The notes beneath the pieces are model-generated. The model was given only the letters and a program-made list of their open reading frames with translations. It was not told where the DNA came from and ran no database searches. The position numbers and the translations under genes are program-made. Of a stretch of DNA of 47,350 bases, positions 26,703 through 35,733 are shown piece after piece (the stretch's first letter is position 1; each line of letters starts with the position of its first letter). Source of the DNA: Pseudoxanthomonas koreensis (GTDB lineage: Bacteria; Pseudomonadota; Gammaproteobacteria; Xanthomonadales; Xanthomonadaceae); contig NZ_PDWM01000024.1 in assembly GCF_010093225.1 (NCBI RefSeq), positions 1-47,350 on the forward strand. Reading direction: 5' to 3'.

Positions 26703-27097
26703 GGCGTGCCCTCCTGCGGCAGGCCCAGGGTCTGGCGCAGGCCGGCGATCTCGTCGCGGCGCTGCTGCAGGGCCGCGTCGGCCTGCGCGCGGTCGCTGCG
26801 GACCCGGGCCAGGTCGGCGTCGGCGGCGGCCTGGCGGGCCAGCACGTCGGCTTCGCGGCGCTCGGACCGGCTGCGCGACAGCGCCCCGGCCTGGGCCTGG
26901 ATCAATGCCCGCTGGGCCGAATCGAGCAGGTCCGGGGCGTAGTGGTCGGCGTCGGCCTCCTGCGCCTTCTGCACCGCCGCCTGCGCACGAAGCAGGTCCG
27001 GCGAGGCGACCTGCGCCTGGGCTGTGACGGCCAGCCCGGATGCGATGGCCAGCGCATACAGGCGTCGGCGGAAGTGTGCGAAGCTAGGCTCGTTCAT
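26699..27097 (-). CDS. DUF4398-domain periplasmic protein
   Basis: 132 residues with a signal peptide (cleavage near VTAQAQ) and a helical DUF4398-like core: DLLRAQAAVQKAQEADADHYAPDLLDSAQ in outline, followed by a charged coiled coil. DUF4398 proteins commonly sit next to OmpA-like proteins in one operon, as here. It is first of the two-gene unit, divergent from pilU with about 115 bp between. No strong ribosome-binding site is seen before the ATG. Confidence 0.78.
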   Translation of the reverse strand: MNEPSFAHFRRRLYALAIASGLAVTAQAQVASPDLLRAQAAVQKAQEADADHYAPDLLDSAQRALIQAQAGALSRSRSERREADVLARQAAADADLARVRSDRAQADAALQQRRDEIAGLRQTLGLPQEGTP

Positions 27098-27211
27098 CGG
27101 GGGAACGCCGTGTCGAAAGGCCCGGCCATTGTCTGAAGCCTGCGGCGCGCGCGCAACGGCGCCGGACCGCGGGCCGGATTTCGTAAAGCTCGCAGTGGGG
27201 ATCTTCGCGCA

Positions 27212-28348
27212 ATGGATATCGGCTACTTCCTCAAGCTCATGACCGAGAAGAACGCCTCGGACATGTTCCTGACCACCGGCGCGCCGGTCTACATCAAGAT
27301 CGAAGGCAAGCTCTACCCGCTGGGCAACACCGGGTTGCCGCCCGGCATGGTCAAGAAGATCGCCTACTCGCTGATGGACGAGGGCCAGGTGCCGCAGTTC
27401 GAGCGGGAACTCGAGCTCAACATGGCCATCGCCCTGGCCGACGCCGGCCGCTTCCGCGTCAACGTGTTCAAGCAGCGCGGCGAGGTGGGCATGGTGATCC
27501 GCGCGATCCGCAGCGTGATCCCGGGCATCGAGGAACTGAACCTGCCCGACGTGCTCAAGGACATCATCATGACCCCGCGCGGGCTGGTGCTGCTGGTCGG
27601 CTCCACCGGCTCGGGCAAGTCGACTTCGCTGGCGTCGATGATCGACTACCGCAACAGCAACATGACCGGGCATATCCTCACCATCGAGGACCCGATCGAG
27701 TACCTGCACAAGCACAAGAAGTCGATCGTCAACCAGCGCGAGGTCGGCCTGGACACGCACGCCTTCCACAACGCGCTGAAGAACGCCATGCGCGAGGCGC
27801 CGGACGTGATCCTGATCGGCGAGATCCTGGACGCGACCACGATGGAAGCAGCGATCGCCTTCGCCGAGACCGGCCACCTGTGCCTGGCCACGCTGCACTC
27901 CAACAACGCCGACCAGACCATCGAGCGCATCCTCAACTTCTTCCCCGAGAGCGCGCACAAGAACGTGCTGATGAACCTGGCGCTGAACCTGCGCGCGGTG
28001 GTTTCGCTGCGCCTGGTCAAGGGCGTGGACGAGCGCCGCCTGCCGGCCACCGAGGTGCTGATCAACACGCCGATGATCCGCGACCTGCTGCGCCGCGGCC
28101 AGGTGCACGAGATCAAGGCGGCGATGGAAGGCTCGCTGGAGGAAGGCATGCAGAGCTTCGACCAGTGCCTGTTCCGGATGGTCAAGCAGGGCCGGATCGA
28201 GCAGGAGGAAGCGCTGCGCGCGGCCGACTCGCGCGACGGCCTGGCGCTGAAGTTCCGCCTGTCCGAGGGCGCCAGCGAAGAGCACGACCCCTACGCCGAC
28301 GTGAACGCGGTGCCGGCCTCGCCGACGATCAGCCACGGCTTCATCTGA
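27212..28348 (+). CDS. pilU: Type IV pilus retraction ATPase PilU
   Basis: A 378-residue hexameric ATPase of the secretion-ATPase superfamily that supports PilT in pilus retraction. The Walker A is GSTGSGKST near residue 130, the Asp box is TIEDPIEYLH, the Walker B region is DVILIGEILD, and the His box is ETGHLCLATLHS. The Walker B region reads GEILDATTM where PilT has GEIRDxET; this may be normal for PilU of this family. The C-terminal extension after about 340 is typical of PilU. No pilT is adjacent. It is convergent with maiA across a strong bidirectional palindrome. Confidence 0.93.
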   Translation: MDIGYFLKLMTEKNASDMFLTTGAPVYIKIEGKLYPLGNTGLPPGMVKKIAYSLMDEGQVPQFERELELNMAIALADAGRFRVNVFKQRGEVGMVIRAIRSVIPGIEELNLPDVLKDIIMTPRGLVLLVGSTGSGKSTSLASMIDYRNSNMTGHILTIEDPIEYLHKHKKSIVNQREVGLDTHAFHNALKNAMREAPDVILIGEILDATTMEAAIAFAETGHLCLATLHSNNADQTIERILNFFPESAHKNVLMNLALNLRAVVSLRLVKGVDERRLPATEVLINTPMIRDLLRRGQVHEIKAAMEGSLEEGMQSFDQCLFRMVKQGRIEQEEALRAADSRDGLALKFRLSEGASEEHDPYADVNAVPASPTISHGFI

Positions 28349-28364
28349 CCAGCAAAAAAGGAGC

Positions 28365-28421
28365 AAAAAGGGGACGGAGGCAATTAAGCGCAGAGCGCTT
28401 AATTGCCTCCGTCCCCTTTTT
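28365..28421. terminator. Bidirectional terminator: perfect 27-bp stem, 3-base loop
   Basis: The arms 28365-28391 and 28395-28421 are exact reverse complements around AGA. Each strand reads A5, GGGGACGGAGGC, AATTAAGCGC into the loop, and T5 or more at the end, so it fits an intrinsic terminator in both directions between the convergent pilU and maiA. The complete symmetry suggests a mobile repeat (REP type) used as a terminator. Confidence 0.9.
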
Positions 28422-28429
28422 TTACTTCT

Positions 28430-29095
28430 TTAGCGCGGCGCGTCCGGCTGGGCTTCGGGGGCGGCGATGCGGAAAGCCGGCAGAGCCAGGCAGGCCTGTT
28501 CGATCCGGGCCAGGGTCGGCCACTGCGCCACGTCCAGGCCGAAGCGGCGCGCGTTGAACAGCTGCGGCACCAGGCAGCAGTCGGCCAGCCCGGGCACGTT
28601 GCCGTGGCAGAACGTGCCGGTGGCCGGGTCCTCGGCCACCAGCGCCTCGAATGCGGCCAGGCCGTCGACGATCCAGTGCCGCACCCATTCGTCGCGCTCG
28701 GCCTGCGGCACATTCCACTGGCCTTCGAAGAACTGCAGCACGCGCAGGTTGTTGAGCGGGTGGATGTCGCAGGCCACCAGCAGCGCCAGCGAGCGCACCC
28801 GGCCGCGTTCGCGGGCGGTGTCCGGCAGCAGCGGCGTGCCCGCTTCCGGCCACACCTCCTCCAGGTACTCCATGATCGCCAGCGACTGGCGCACCGCGCG
28901 GCGCCCGTGCAGCAGCAGCGGCACCAGCTGCTGCGGGTTGAGCGCGATGTAGTCGGCGGCATGCTGCCGGCCGCCGTCCTTGAGCAGGTGCACCGGCACG
29001 GTCTCGTAGGCGAGCCCCTTCAGCGCCAGGGCAATACGCACGCGGTAGGCGGCGCTCGAGCGCCAGTAGGAATACAGGTGCAGACCTTCGTCCAT
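28430..29095 (-). CDS. maiA: Maleylacetoacetate isomerase (zeta-class GST)
   Basis: 221 residues. The N-terminal thioredoxin-like domain carries the zeta-class motif YSYWRSSAAYRVRIAL and the glutathione site (NPQQLVPLL, QSLAIMEYLEE). The C-terminal helical domain has DIHPLNNLRVLQF. It isomerises maleylacetoacetate to fumarylacetoacetate in tyrosine catabolism, using glutathione. It follows the fumarylacetoacetate hydrolase gene on the same strand, about 100 bp downstream, consistent with one operon. The ATG at 29095 gives the standard N-terminus. Confidence 0.95.
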   Translation of the reverse strand: MDEGLHLYSYWRSSAAYRVRIALALKGLAYETVPVHLLKDGGRQHAADYIALNPQQLVPLLLHGRRAVRQSLAIMEYLEEVWPEAGTPLLPDTARERGRVRSLALLVACDIHPLNNLRVLQFFEGQWNVPQAERDEWVRHWIVDGLAAFEALVAEDPATGTFCHGNVPGLADCCLVPQLFNARRFGLDVAQWPTLARIEQACLALPAFRIAAPEAQPDAPR

Positions 29096-29196
29096 GCCAC
29101 GCCTCCGCCCGGCGTCCGGTTCCCCAGCGCGCACGATAGCGCGCCGCGCCGGTATCGCCACTCCCGCCGGTCGCGCGGCGGGCGCCGCCCGCCGGC

Positions 29197-30194
29197 TCAG
29201 TCCTGCCCGGGCAGGGGCTGGCGCTCGATCCGCTGCTCGATCGCCCCGAACAGGCTGCGTCCGTCGCGGTCCAGCATCTCGATCCGGACCCGGTCGCCGA
29301 ACTTCATGAACGGGGTGCTCGGCCGGCCGTCACGCAGCGCCTCGACGGTGCGCTTCTCGGCGAAACACGAGGCGCCGCGGGACACGTCCTGGTTGGCGAT
29401 GGTGCCCGAGCCGACGATGGTTCCGGCCGCCAGCGGCCGGGTCTTCGCCGCGTGCGCGACCAGTTGGGCGAAGTCGAACTGCATGTCCTCGCCGGCTTCC
29501 GGCGCGCCGAACCATTCGCCATTGATGTGGGTCAGCAGCGGCAGGTGCAGCTTGTTGCCGCGCCAGGCATCGCCCAGCTCGTCGGGTGTCACAAACACCG
29601 GCGACAGCGCCGAGCGCGGCTTGGACTGCAGGAAGCCGAAGCCCTTGGCCAGCTCGGCCGGGATCAGGTTGCGCAGCGAGACATCGTTGACCAGGCCGAC
29701 CAGCTGGATGTGCGCGGCGGCCAGCTCCGGGGTGGCCGCCATCGGCACGTCGTCGGTGACCACCACGATCTCCGCTTCCAGGTCGATGCCGTGGTCCTCG
29801 CTGGTCACCCGCACCGGATCGCGCGGACCCAGGAAGCCGGCGCTGGTGGCCTGGTACATCAGCGGGTCGCTGTAGAAGCTCTCCGGCACTTCGGCGCCGC
29901 GGCGCGGCGCCCGCGCTCGACGTGCGGCAGGTAGGCGCTGCCGTCGACGAACTCGTAGGCGCGCGGCAGCGGCGCGGCCAGGGCTTCGGCCTCGAGGTCG
30001 AACGCGCCGGCGGCGCTGCCGGCCTCGAGCGCTTCGGCCAGTGCCACCAGCCGCGGCGCGGCGTGCTGCCAGTCGTCCAGGGCCTGCTGCAGGGTCGCGG
30101 CGATGCCGGTCGCGCGCACGGCGCGGGCAAGGTCGCGCGACACCACCACCAGGGTGCCGTCGCGGCCGCCTTCCTTGAGGGATCCGAGCTTCAT
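29197..30194 (-). pseudogene. Fumarylacetoacetate hydrolase family gene with a -1 base frameshift
   Basis: The N-terminal part (MKLGSLKEGGRDGTLVVVSRDL to AYLPHVE) is in one frame from the ATG at 30194. The rest (EVPESFYSDPLMYQ to the stop at 29197, including DHGIDLEAEIVVVTDD and GTIVGSGTIANQD) is in the next frame. The switch lies in a G/C-only run at about 29897-29918; adding one base restores a continuous protein of about 332 residues. The family hydrolyses fumarylacetoacetate to fumarate and acetoacetate. Both halves are otherwise intact, so a consensus error is at least as likely as a true mutation. The upstream minus-strand TACAAT at 30225-30230 looks like its -10. Confidence 0.85.
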
Positions 30195-30461
30195 CCGGCT
30201 GACTCCTGCTGCTGGGGAGCGCGGATTGTAACGGCTCCGGGGCAATCGTTTCACTGGAAACATTCAAGAGGCCGGGCCGGGGATGGGGATGGCGAAAGCC
30301 AGGGGCGAAGGGAAGGCGGCGGTGAGGTGGCGAAGTGGGTCCGCCGTGAGGCCCCCTGCCGCTCATGTCCCCCGGCGCCGGCCTGCGGCCGGCACCTCCT
30401 CCTTTACTTCCCGTCAGGGGGCCTCACGGCGAACCCTGCCGGGCGCGCTGGCGCCTCCCTC

Positions 30462-30598
30462 TGTAGGAGCCCACTTCAGGGGGCGACCCGAGGCGGCTGG
30501 ATCGCAGGCACGTTCAACGCGAGGGCTTCGGAGGATCCGGTGGTACAAACAGGCACCTTCCAACGTCATCGGGTCGCCCCCTGAAGTGGGCTCCTACA
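30462..30598. repeat. REPIN-like element, copy A
   Basis: 137 bp bounded by a perfect 29-bp inverted repeat (30462-30490 and 30570-30598). The ends read TGTAGGAGCCCACTTCAGG outward-in. The interior differs from copies B and C but keeps traces such as GTTCAACGCG. It lies between the divergent FAH gene and rhlE. Confidence 0.93.
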
Positions 30599-30731
30599 GT
30601 CAAGGCAGGCGGCGGGCGGGCGGGGATCGGAGCCCGCGCCCGGCCCGCAACGACGCGAACCGCCAGCGACCTCTCGCACTCCGGATGAACGCCAGCCGTA
30701 GCCCCGGAAAGCGCAAACCCCCGCCTTCGCG

Positions 30732-30737
30732 TAGAAT
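30732..30737 (+). promoter_or_regulatory. Candidate -10 box of rhlE
   Basis: TAGAAT in the context CGTAGAATCTGCGCC, about 226 bp before the chosen ATG, implying a long 5' leader as is common for RNA helicase genes. No clear -35. Confidence 0.35.
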
Positions 30738-30962
30738 CTGCGCCCTGATTGCCAGCGGCCGTCCGTTTCCCTTCTGGGCCGGCGGCACCGGACACCCTCC
30801 GGCGCCCCACCCAATCCGACGCCATTCGCTCCAATCGGGCCGGCAGCACGCCGGCCGTCCCTCCCCTCGCAGCGCGGTTCACGGGAACGCTCCGAGTTCA
30901 TGGTCCTCACCGACCCGCCCGCCGGCACCCTGCCCGCGGGGCGATGCTATGGAGCTGTCCCG

Positions 30963-32339
<1,377 letters not shown>

Positions 32340-32396
32340 GGCGATCCGCCGGCGCGCACGATTGCCGCCGGCACGACGCATGCCGAGAATGCACGC

Positions 32397-32750
32397 ATGG
32401 ACATCTTCAAGGTCTTCACCCTGGAAGCGGCACACCGCCTGCCCAACGTGCCCGAGGGGCACAAGTGCGCGCGCCTGCACGGGCACTCGTTCCGGGTGGA
32501 GATCCACGTGTCCGGCGAGGTCGAGCCGCACAGCGGCTGGGTGATGGATTTCGCCGATATCAAGGCGGCGTTCAAGCCGCTGTACGAGCAGCTCGACCAC
32601 CACTGCCTCAACGACATCGAAGGCCTGGACAACCCGACCAGCGAACGGCTGGCGCAATGGATCTGGGTGCGGCTCAAGCCGGCACTGCCGTTGCTGAGCG
32701 AGGTGGTGGTGCACGAGACCTGCACCTCCGGCTGCCGCTACCGCGGCTGA
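32397..32750 (+). CDS. queD: 6-carboxy-5,6,7,8-tetrahydropterin synthase (queuosine pathway)
   Basis: 117 residues of the PTPS fold; second step of queuosine/7-deazaguanine synthesis, from dihydroneopterin triphosphate. Zinc-binding histidines are in [10 protein letters not shown] and [15 protein letters not shown]. The catalytic Cys lies in HKCARLHG, with [14 protein letters not shown] and the late [10 protein letters not shown]. It follows rhlE by about 57 bp and may share its transcript. Confidence 0.94.
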   Translation: MDIFKVFTLEAAHRLPNVPEGHKCARLHGHSFRVEIHVSGEVEPHSGWVMDFADIKAAFKPLYEQLDHHCLNDIEGLDNPTSERLAQWIWVRLKPALPLLSEVVVHETCTSGCRYRG

Positions 32751-32858
32751 GGCCGGGGCCGGGGCGGCGTTGGCCGAGGCCGTGCACCCCGGAAGCCAAT
32801 CGCAAGTGGTTGATTTGTAAACCCCCGATAAATCCCCGGAAAATTCTTTCCGAAAGTT

Positions 32859-32888
32859 GTTGCAATGCAACATCGCCCCTTGTATGCT
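32859..32888 (+). promoter_or_regulatory. Phasin promoter with palindromic GTTGCA-A-TGCAAC site
   Basis: TTGCAA (32860-32865) and TATGCT (32883-32888) are separated by exactly 17 bp, about 40 bp before the phasin ATG. The -35 lies inside the perfect palindrome GTTGCAATGCAAC (32859-32871). Regulators of PHB granule genes (PhaR type) are known to favour TGC/GCA repeats, so this may be such an operator; that is inference. Confidence 0.65.
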
Positions 32889-32928
32889 GCATCGCACCAT
32901 CAAGGTAAACCCGAAAACGGAGTCCGCC

Positions 32929-33321
32929 ATGTCCTACCAGTTCAACGACCAGTTCAACGCCTACACCCAGCAGTTCGCTGCCGTGGCCGCACGCGTCAAC
33001 CGCCTGGCCCTGGAGAACGCCGAGACCGTGTTCGGCGTGCAGCTGCGCACGTTCGAGAAGAACGTCGAGGCCACCACCGCCTACCTGAGCGAGCTCACCG
33101 AAGCCCGTGACGTCGAGTCGTACAAGAGCCTGCTGCCGAAGGGCCTGCAGGTTGCCCGCGACAACGCCGAGCGCGTCGCCGCCGCCGGCCAGGAAGTGTT
33201 CGGCGTGACCCTCAAGACCTCCGAAGCCCTGGGCGCGCTGGCCAAGAGCCAGTTCGAGGCCGCCACCGACCAGGCCCAGGCCACCGTGGCCAAGGTCGCC
33301 AAGGCCGCCACCAAGCGCTGA
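32929..33321 (+). CDS. Phasin family protein
   Basis: A 130-residue amphipathic helical protein. The phasin_2-like pattern is clear: NDQFNAYTQQFAAVAARVNRLALENAETVFG in outline, followed by ESYKSLLPKGLQVARDNAERVAAAGQEVF and an Ala-rich tail. Phasins coat polyhydroxyalkanoate granules, though in this group they may also act as stress proteins. The ATG at 32929 has CGGAG 7 bp upstream. It has its own promoter and a strong terminator, so it is monocistronic and probably highly expressed. Confidence 0.9.
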   Translation: MSYQFNDQFNAYTQQFAAVAARVNRLALENAETVFGVQLRTFEKNVEATTAYLSELTEARDVESYKSLLPKGLQVARDNAERVAAAGQEVFGVTLKTSEALGALAKSQFEAATDQAQATVAKVAKAATKR

Positions 33322-33388
33322 TCCATCGCGCTGTAACGCTTCAATGCTCCAATGGAATTGCGCGGCTCCCTCCCGCCGCGCAGACCCG

Positions 33389-33425
33389 GACCCGGCAGCC
33401 CCCTCCCGCTGCCGGGTCTTTTTTA
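33389..33425 (+). terminator. Intrinsic terminator of the phasin gene
   Basis: GACCCGGCAGC (33389-33399) pairs with GCTGCCGGGTC (33408-33418) across an 8-base loop, followed by a run of six T. Classic rho-independent layout about 70 bp after the phasin stop. Confidence 0.93.
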
Positions 33426-33445
33426 TTTCCGCGTCCCGCTGCCCC

Positions 33446-33580
33446 TGTAGGAGCCCACTTCAGGGGGCGACCCGGAGGCGTCCGGACGCAGCTTCGTTCA
33501 ACGCGGCCCGTCCCATAGCTCCGCGTTGAGAACCGCACCTTCAGGCGGGATCGGGTCGCCCCCTGAAGTGGGCTCCTACA
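33446..33580. repeat. REPIN-like element, copy B
   Basis: 135 bp with the same perfect 29-bp inverted ends as copies A and C (33446-33474, 33552-33580), extended by CCCC/GGGG to 33442-33584. Its right end overlaps the 3' end of bioD: the TAG stop (33578-33576) is the TAG of the repeat terminus CTGTAGGAG. Confidence 0.93.
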
Positions 33581-34280
33581 GGGGGGCTGGACGGGTTGGC
33601 GTTGGCAACGACAGCTGGTGCGCGAGCGCTTCGGGCCGCGGCGCGGCGCTCCAGCGCAGCCAGCCCAGGCACGGTGCCTGCAGTCGCGTGCGCAGCAACT
33701 CGACGTTTTCCTCGCGGCAGGCCATCGCCGGATCGACTTCGCTGGCGATCCAGCCCACCAGTGCGCAGCCGTCGGCGCGGATCGCCGCCGCAGCCAGGCG
33801 CGCGTGGTTGAGGCAGCCCAGCCGCATCCCCACCACCAGCACCACCGGCAACCGCAGCGCACGTACCAGGTCGGCCTGGTCCAGCGTGGCCGACAGCGGC
33901 GCGGCCCAGCCGCCGACACCCTCCATCACCACCACGTCGGCCTGAGCGCGCAGGCGTGCGAACGCATCCAGCAGCGGCGGCAGCGACACGTCCACGCCGG
34001 CCGCGCGCGCGGCCAGTTCCGGCGCCAGCGGCGCGGGCAGCGCGAACGGATTGAGGTCTTCATACACCGGTGCCGGATCGCTGGCCGCCTGCAGCGCCAG
34101 CGCGTCGGCGTTGCGCAAGCCTGCCACGGTGGATTCGCAGCCACTGGCCACCGGCTTCATCCCGACCGCGCGCAGGCCGCGCCCGCGCAGCGCGTGCAGC
34201 AGCGCGGTACTGGCCACGGTCTTGCCGGCGCCGGTGTCGGTGCCGGTGACATAGAGGCGGTCGAAGGGAAAGCTGTCCAT
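33576..34280 (-). CDS. bioD: Dethiobiotin synthetase
   Basis: ATP-dependent ring closure of 7,8-diaminononanoate to dethiobiotin. 234 residues. The P-loop is YVTGTDTGAGKT, followed by GMKPVASGCE, the VVVMEGVGGWAAPLS catalytic region and LVVGMRLGCLNHA. The ATG at 34280 is the expected start. The last few residues (TRPAPL) and the stop codon come from the junction with the REPIN, so the native C-terminus has probably been altered slightly. No other bio gene is adjacent. Confidence 0.93.
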   Translation of the reverse strand: MDSFPFDRLYVTGTDTGAGKTVASTALLHALRGRGLRAVGMKPVASGCESTVAGLRNADALALQAASDPAPVYEDLNPFALPAPLAPELAARAAGVDVSLPPLLDAFARLRAQADVVVMEGVGGWAAPLSATLDQADLVRALRLPVVLVVGMRLGCLNHARLAAAAIRADGCALVGWIASEVDPAMACREENVELLRTRLQAPCLGWLRWSAAPRPEALAHQLSLPTPTRPAPL

Positions 34281-34307
34281 CGGGTTTCCGGCAGGGCGAC
34301 CGGCGGC

Positions 34308-34313
34308 ATCATA
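34308..34313 (-). promoter_or_regulatory. Candidate -10 box of bioD
   Basis: TATGAT on the minus strand, 28 bp before the bioD ATG, in the short divergent region shared with msrC. On the plus strand, TACCAT at 34372-34377 may serve msrC. No -35 is clear. Confidence 0.35.
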
Positions 34314-34383
34314 GAACGGCGCATCGCCGCGGCCTGCGGCACCAGGCCTGAACCCTCGCGCCGCGACGCGCTACCATGCGGCC

Positions 34384-34869
34384 ATGTCCTTTACCGCCAT
34401 TCCCCTGTCCGGCAGCAAGCCGGAGCAGTACGCGCAACTGCTGGCCCAGGCCCGCGGCCTGCTGCACGGCGAGCGCGATCGCATCGCCAATGCCGCCAAC
34501 CTGTCGGCGCTGGTCTATCACGCGCTGCCGGCATTGAACTGGGTCGGTTTCTATTTCTTCGACGGCACCGAACTGGTGGTCGGGCCGTTCCAGGGCCTGC
34601 CGGCCTGCGTGCGCATCCCGCTGGACAAGGGCGTGTGCGGCGCGGCCGCCTCGACCCGCCGGACCCAGCGCGTGGCCGACGTGCACGCTTTCCCCGGCCA
34701 CATCGCCTGCGATTCGGCCTCGCGCTCGGAGCTGGTGGTGCCGCTGGTGCTGGACGGCGCACTGGTCGGCGTGTTCGACCTCGACAGCCCGGAGCCTGAG
34801 CGCTTCGATGCCGACGACCAGCGCGGCCTGGAAGCGATCGCCGCGGCCTTCCTGGAGTCGCTGCGGTGA
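34384..34869 (+). CDS. msrC: Free methionine-(R)-sulfoxide reductase (GAF domain)
   Basis: A 161-residue GAF-domain enzyme that reduces free Met-(R)-sulfoxide. Motifs NWVGFYFF, GPFQGLPACVRIPLDKGVCGAA and HIACDSASRSELVVPL hold the three conserved cysteines (about residues 84, 94 and 118) used in catalysis and recycling. The C-terminal GVFDLDSPEPERFDADDQRGLE is typical. The stop overlaps the next start (GTGA), so it is coupled to the TfoX-like gene. Confidence 0.94.
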   Translation: MSFTAIPLSGSKPEQYAQLLAQARGLLHGERDRIANAANLSALVYHALPALNWVGFYFFDGTELVVGPFQGLPACVRIPLDKGVCGAAASTRRTQRVADVHAFPGHIACDSASRSELVVPLVLDGALVGVFDLDSPEPERFDADDQRGLEAIAAAFLESLR

Positions 34870-35297
34870 GCACGGCGGAGCTGCGCAACATCGGACCGAA
34901 GAGCGCGGCGTGGCTGCGCCAGGTCGGCCTGCGCAGCGCGGCGGACCTGGTCGCGGCCGGTTCGGTGCAGGCTTTCCTCAAGGTCAAGCGCGCCGGCTTC
35001 AAGCCCAGCCTCAACCTGCTCTACGCGCTGGAAGGCGCGCTGCTGGACTGCCACTGGCACGACGTGCCGGATGAGCGCCGCCGCCAACTGCTGGCCGAAC
35101 TGGAAACCGCGAGCGCGGCGCTGCCGCCGCCGCGCGGCCGCCCGGTGGGTGGCCCGGTGACCACCGCGTTCTACGGCGCCGATGGCGAAGTGCAGGCTGA
35201 CGGCGGCAGCGGCTCCGGAATGGACGACACGGGAACGGACGACGCCGGACCTGGCAGCGCCGGCAACGACGACAGCGGCGGCAACCGCTTCACCTGA
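34866..35297 (+). CDS. TfoX/Sxy C-terminal domain protein
   Basis: 143 residues with a GTG start at 34866 that overlaps the msrC stop. Residues 1-80 match the TfoX C-terminal domain: LRNIGPKSAAWLRQVGLRSAADL (a helix-hairpin-helix-like pattern) and the LNLLYALEGALLDCHW region. There is no TfoX N-terminal domain, so this is not a full competence regulator. The last 60 residues are disordered and rich in Gly, Asp and Ser. Function is unknown. Confidence 0.85.
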   Translation: MSTAELRNIGPKSAAWLRQVGLRSAADLVAAGSVQAFLKVKRAGFKPSLNLLYALEGALLDCHWHDVPDERRRQLLAELETASAALPPPRGRPVGGPVTTAFYGADGEVQADGGSGSGMDDTGTDDAGPGSAGNDDSGGNRFT

Positions 35298-35393
35298 GCG
35301 GCACGTCCGTCCTGCGGCTTCCGCAGGCGCATCCTTCGCGGCGACCACGCGGTTCCGCCGCGACGCCGCGCCTTCGCTTACAATCCCGGCCCT

Positions 35394-35602
35394 GCAAGGT
35401 GACCCGGCCGGCTTTCGCCATCCGGGTTGAAACGGGAAGCCGGTGCGTCCGCAGGGACAAGGCCGGCGCTGCCCCCGCAACGGTAAGCGACCGCAATGCC
35501 GCGACATCCGCCACTGTGCCCCGCACGGGAAGGCGTCGCCGCAGGATCCCGCGCCCATCCGGGGCAAGGCTCCCGATCGCAAGCCCGGAGACCGGCCCTG
35601 CG
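35394..35602 (+). ncRNA. Cobalamin (AdoCbl) riboswitch
   Basis: In the btuB leader, all main conserved blocks appear in order: GAAACGGGAAGCCGGTG (35429-35445), GCCCCCGCAACGGTAAGC (35471-35488), the B12-box GCCACTG (35510-35516), GGGAAGGCG, and AAGCCCGGAGACCGGCC (35581-35597). A GC-rich imperfect hairpin at about 35613-35668 follows and may be the expression platform. A TACAAT at 35379-35384 is a plausible -10. It should repress btuB when cobalamin is plentiful. Confidence 0.95.
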
Positions 35603-35733
35603 GATCCGAGGTTGCGATGCGGAGGGCGTCGCGGCGTGCCGGCGCCGCGTCGCGTCCGTCCGCTCCCCGCCTTCCCTTCGTGACTCCCCGAACTGGCGCC
35701 GGGTGCGGCGCCACGCACGCATGGAGTTGCACG

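Larger units (their letters stand above)
30195..30962. other. 768-bp intergenic region with a REPIN and the rhlE leader
   Basis: No gene is supported. It holds the FAH -10 candidate (30225-30230, minus strand), REPIN copy A (30462-30598) and a TAGAAT (30732-30737, plus strand) that may begin a roughly 220-nt rhlE leader. Long open frames through here are GC-driven shadows. Confidence 0.6.

Noticed and set aside
35443-35733. In-frame upstream extension of btuB (about 97 residues)
   Set aside because: It reads through the conserved blocks of the cobalamin riboswitch. The ATG at 35734 has a good ribosome-binding site and a signal peptide.
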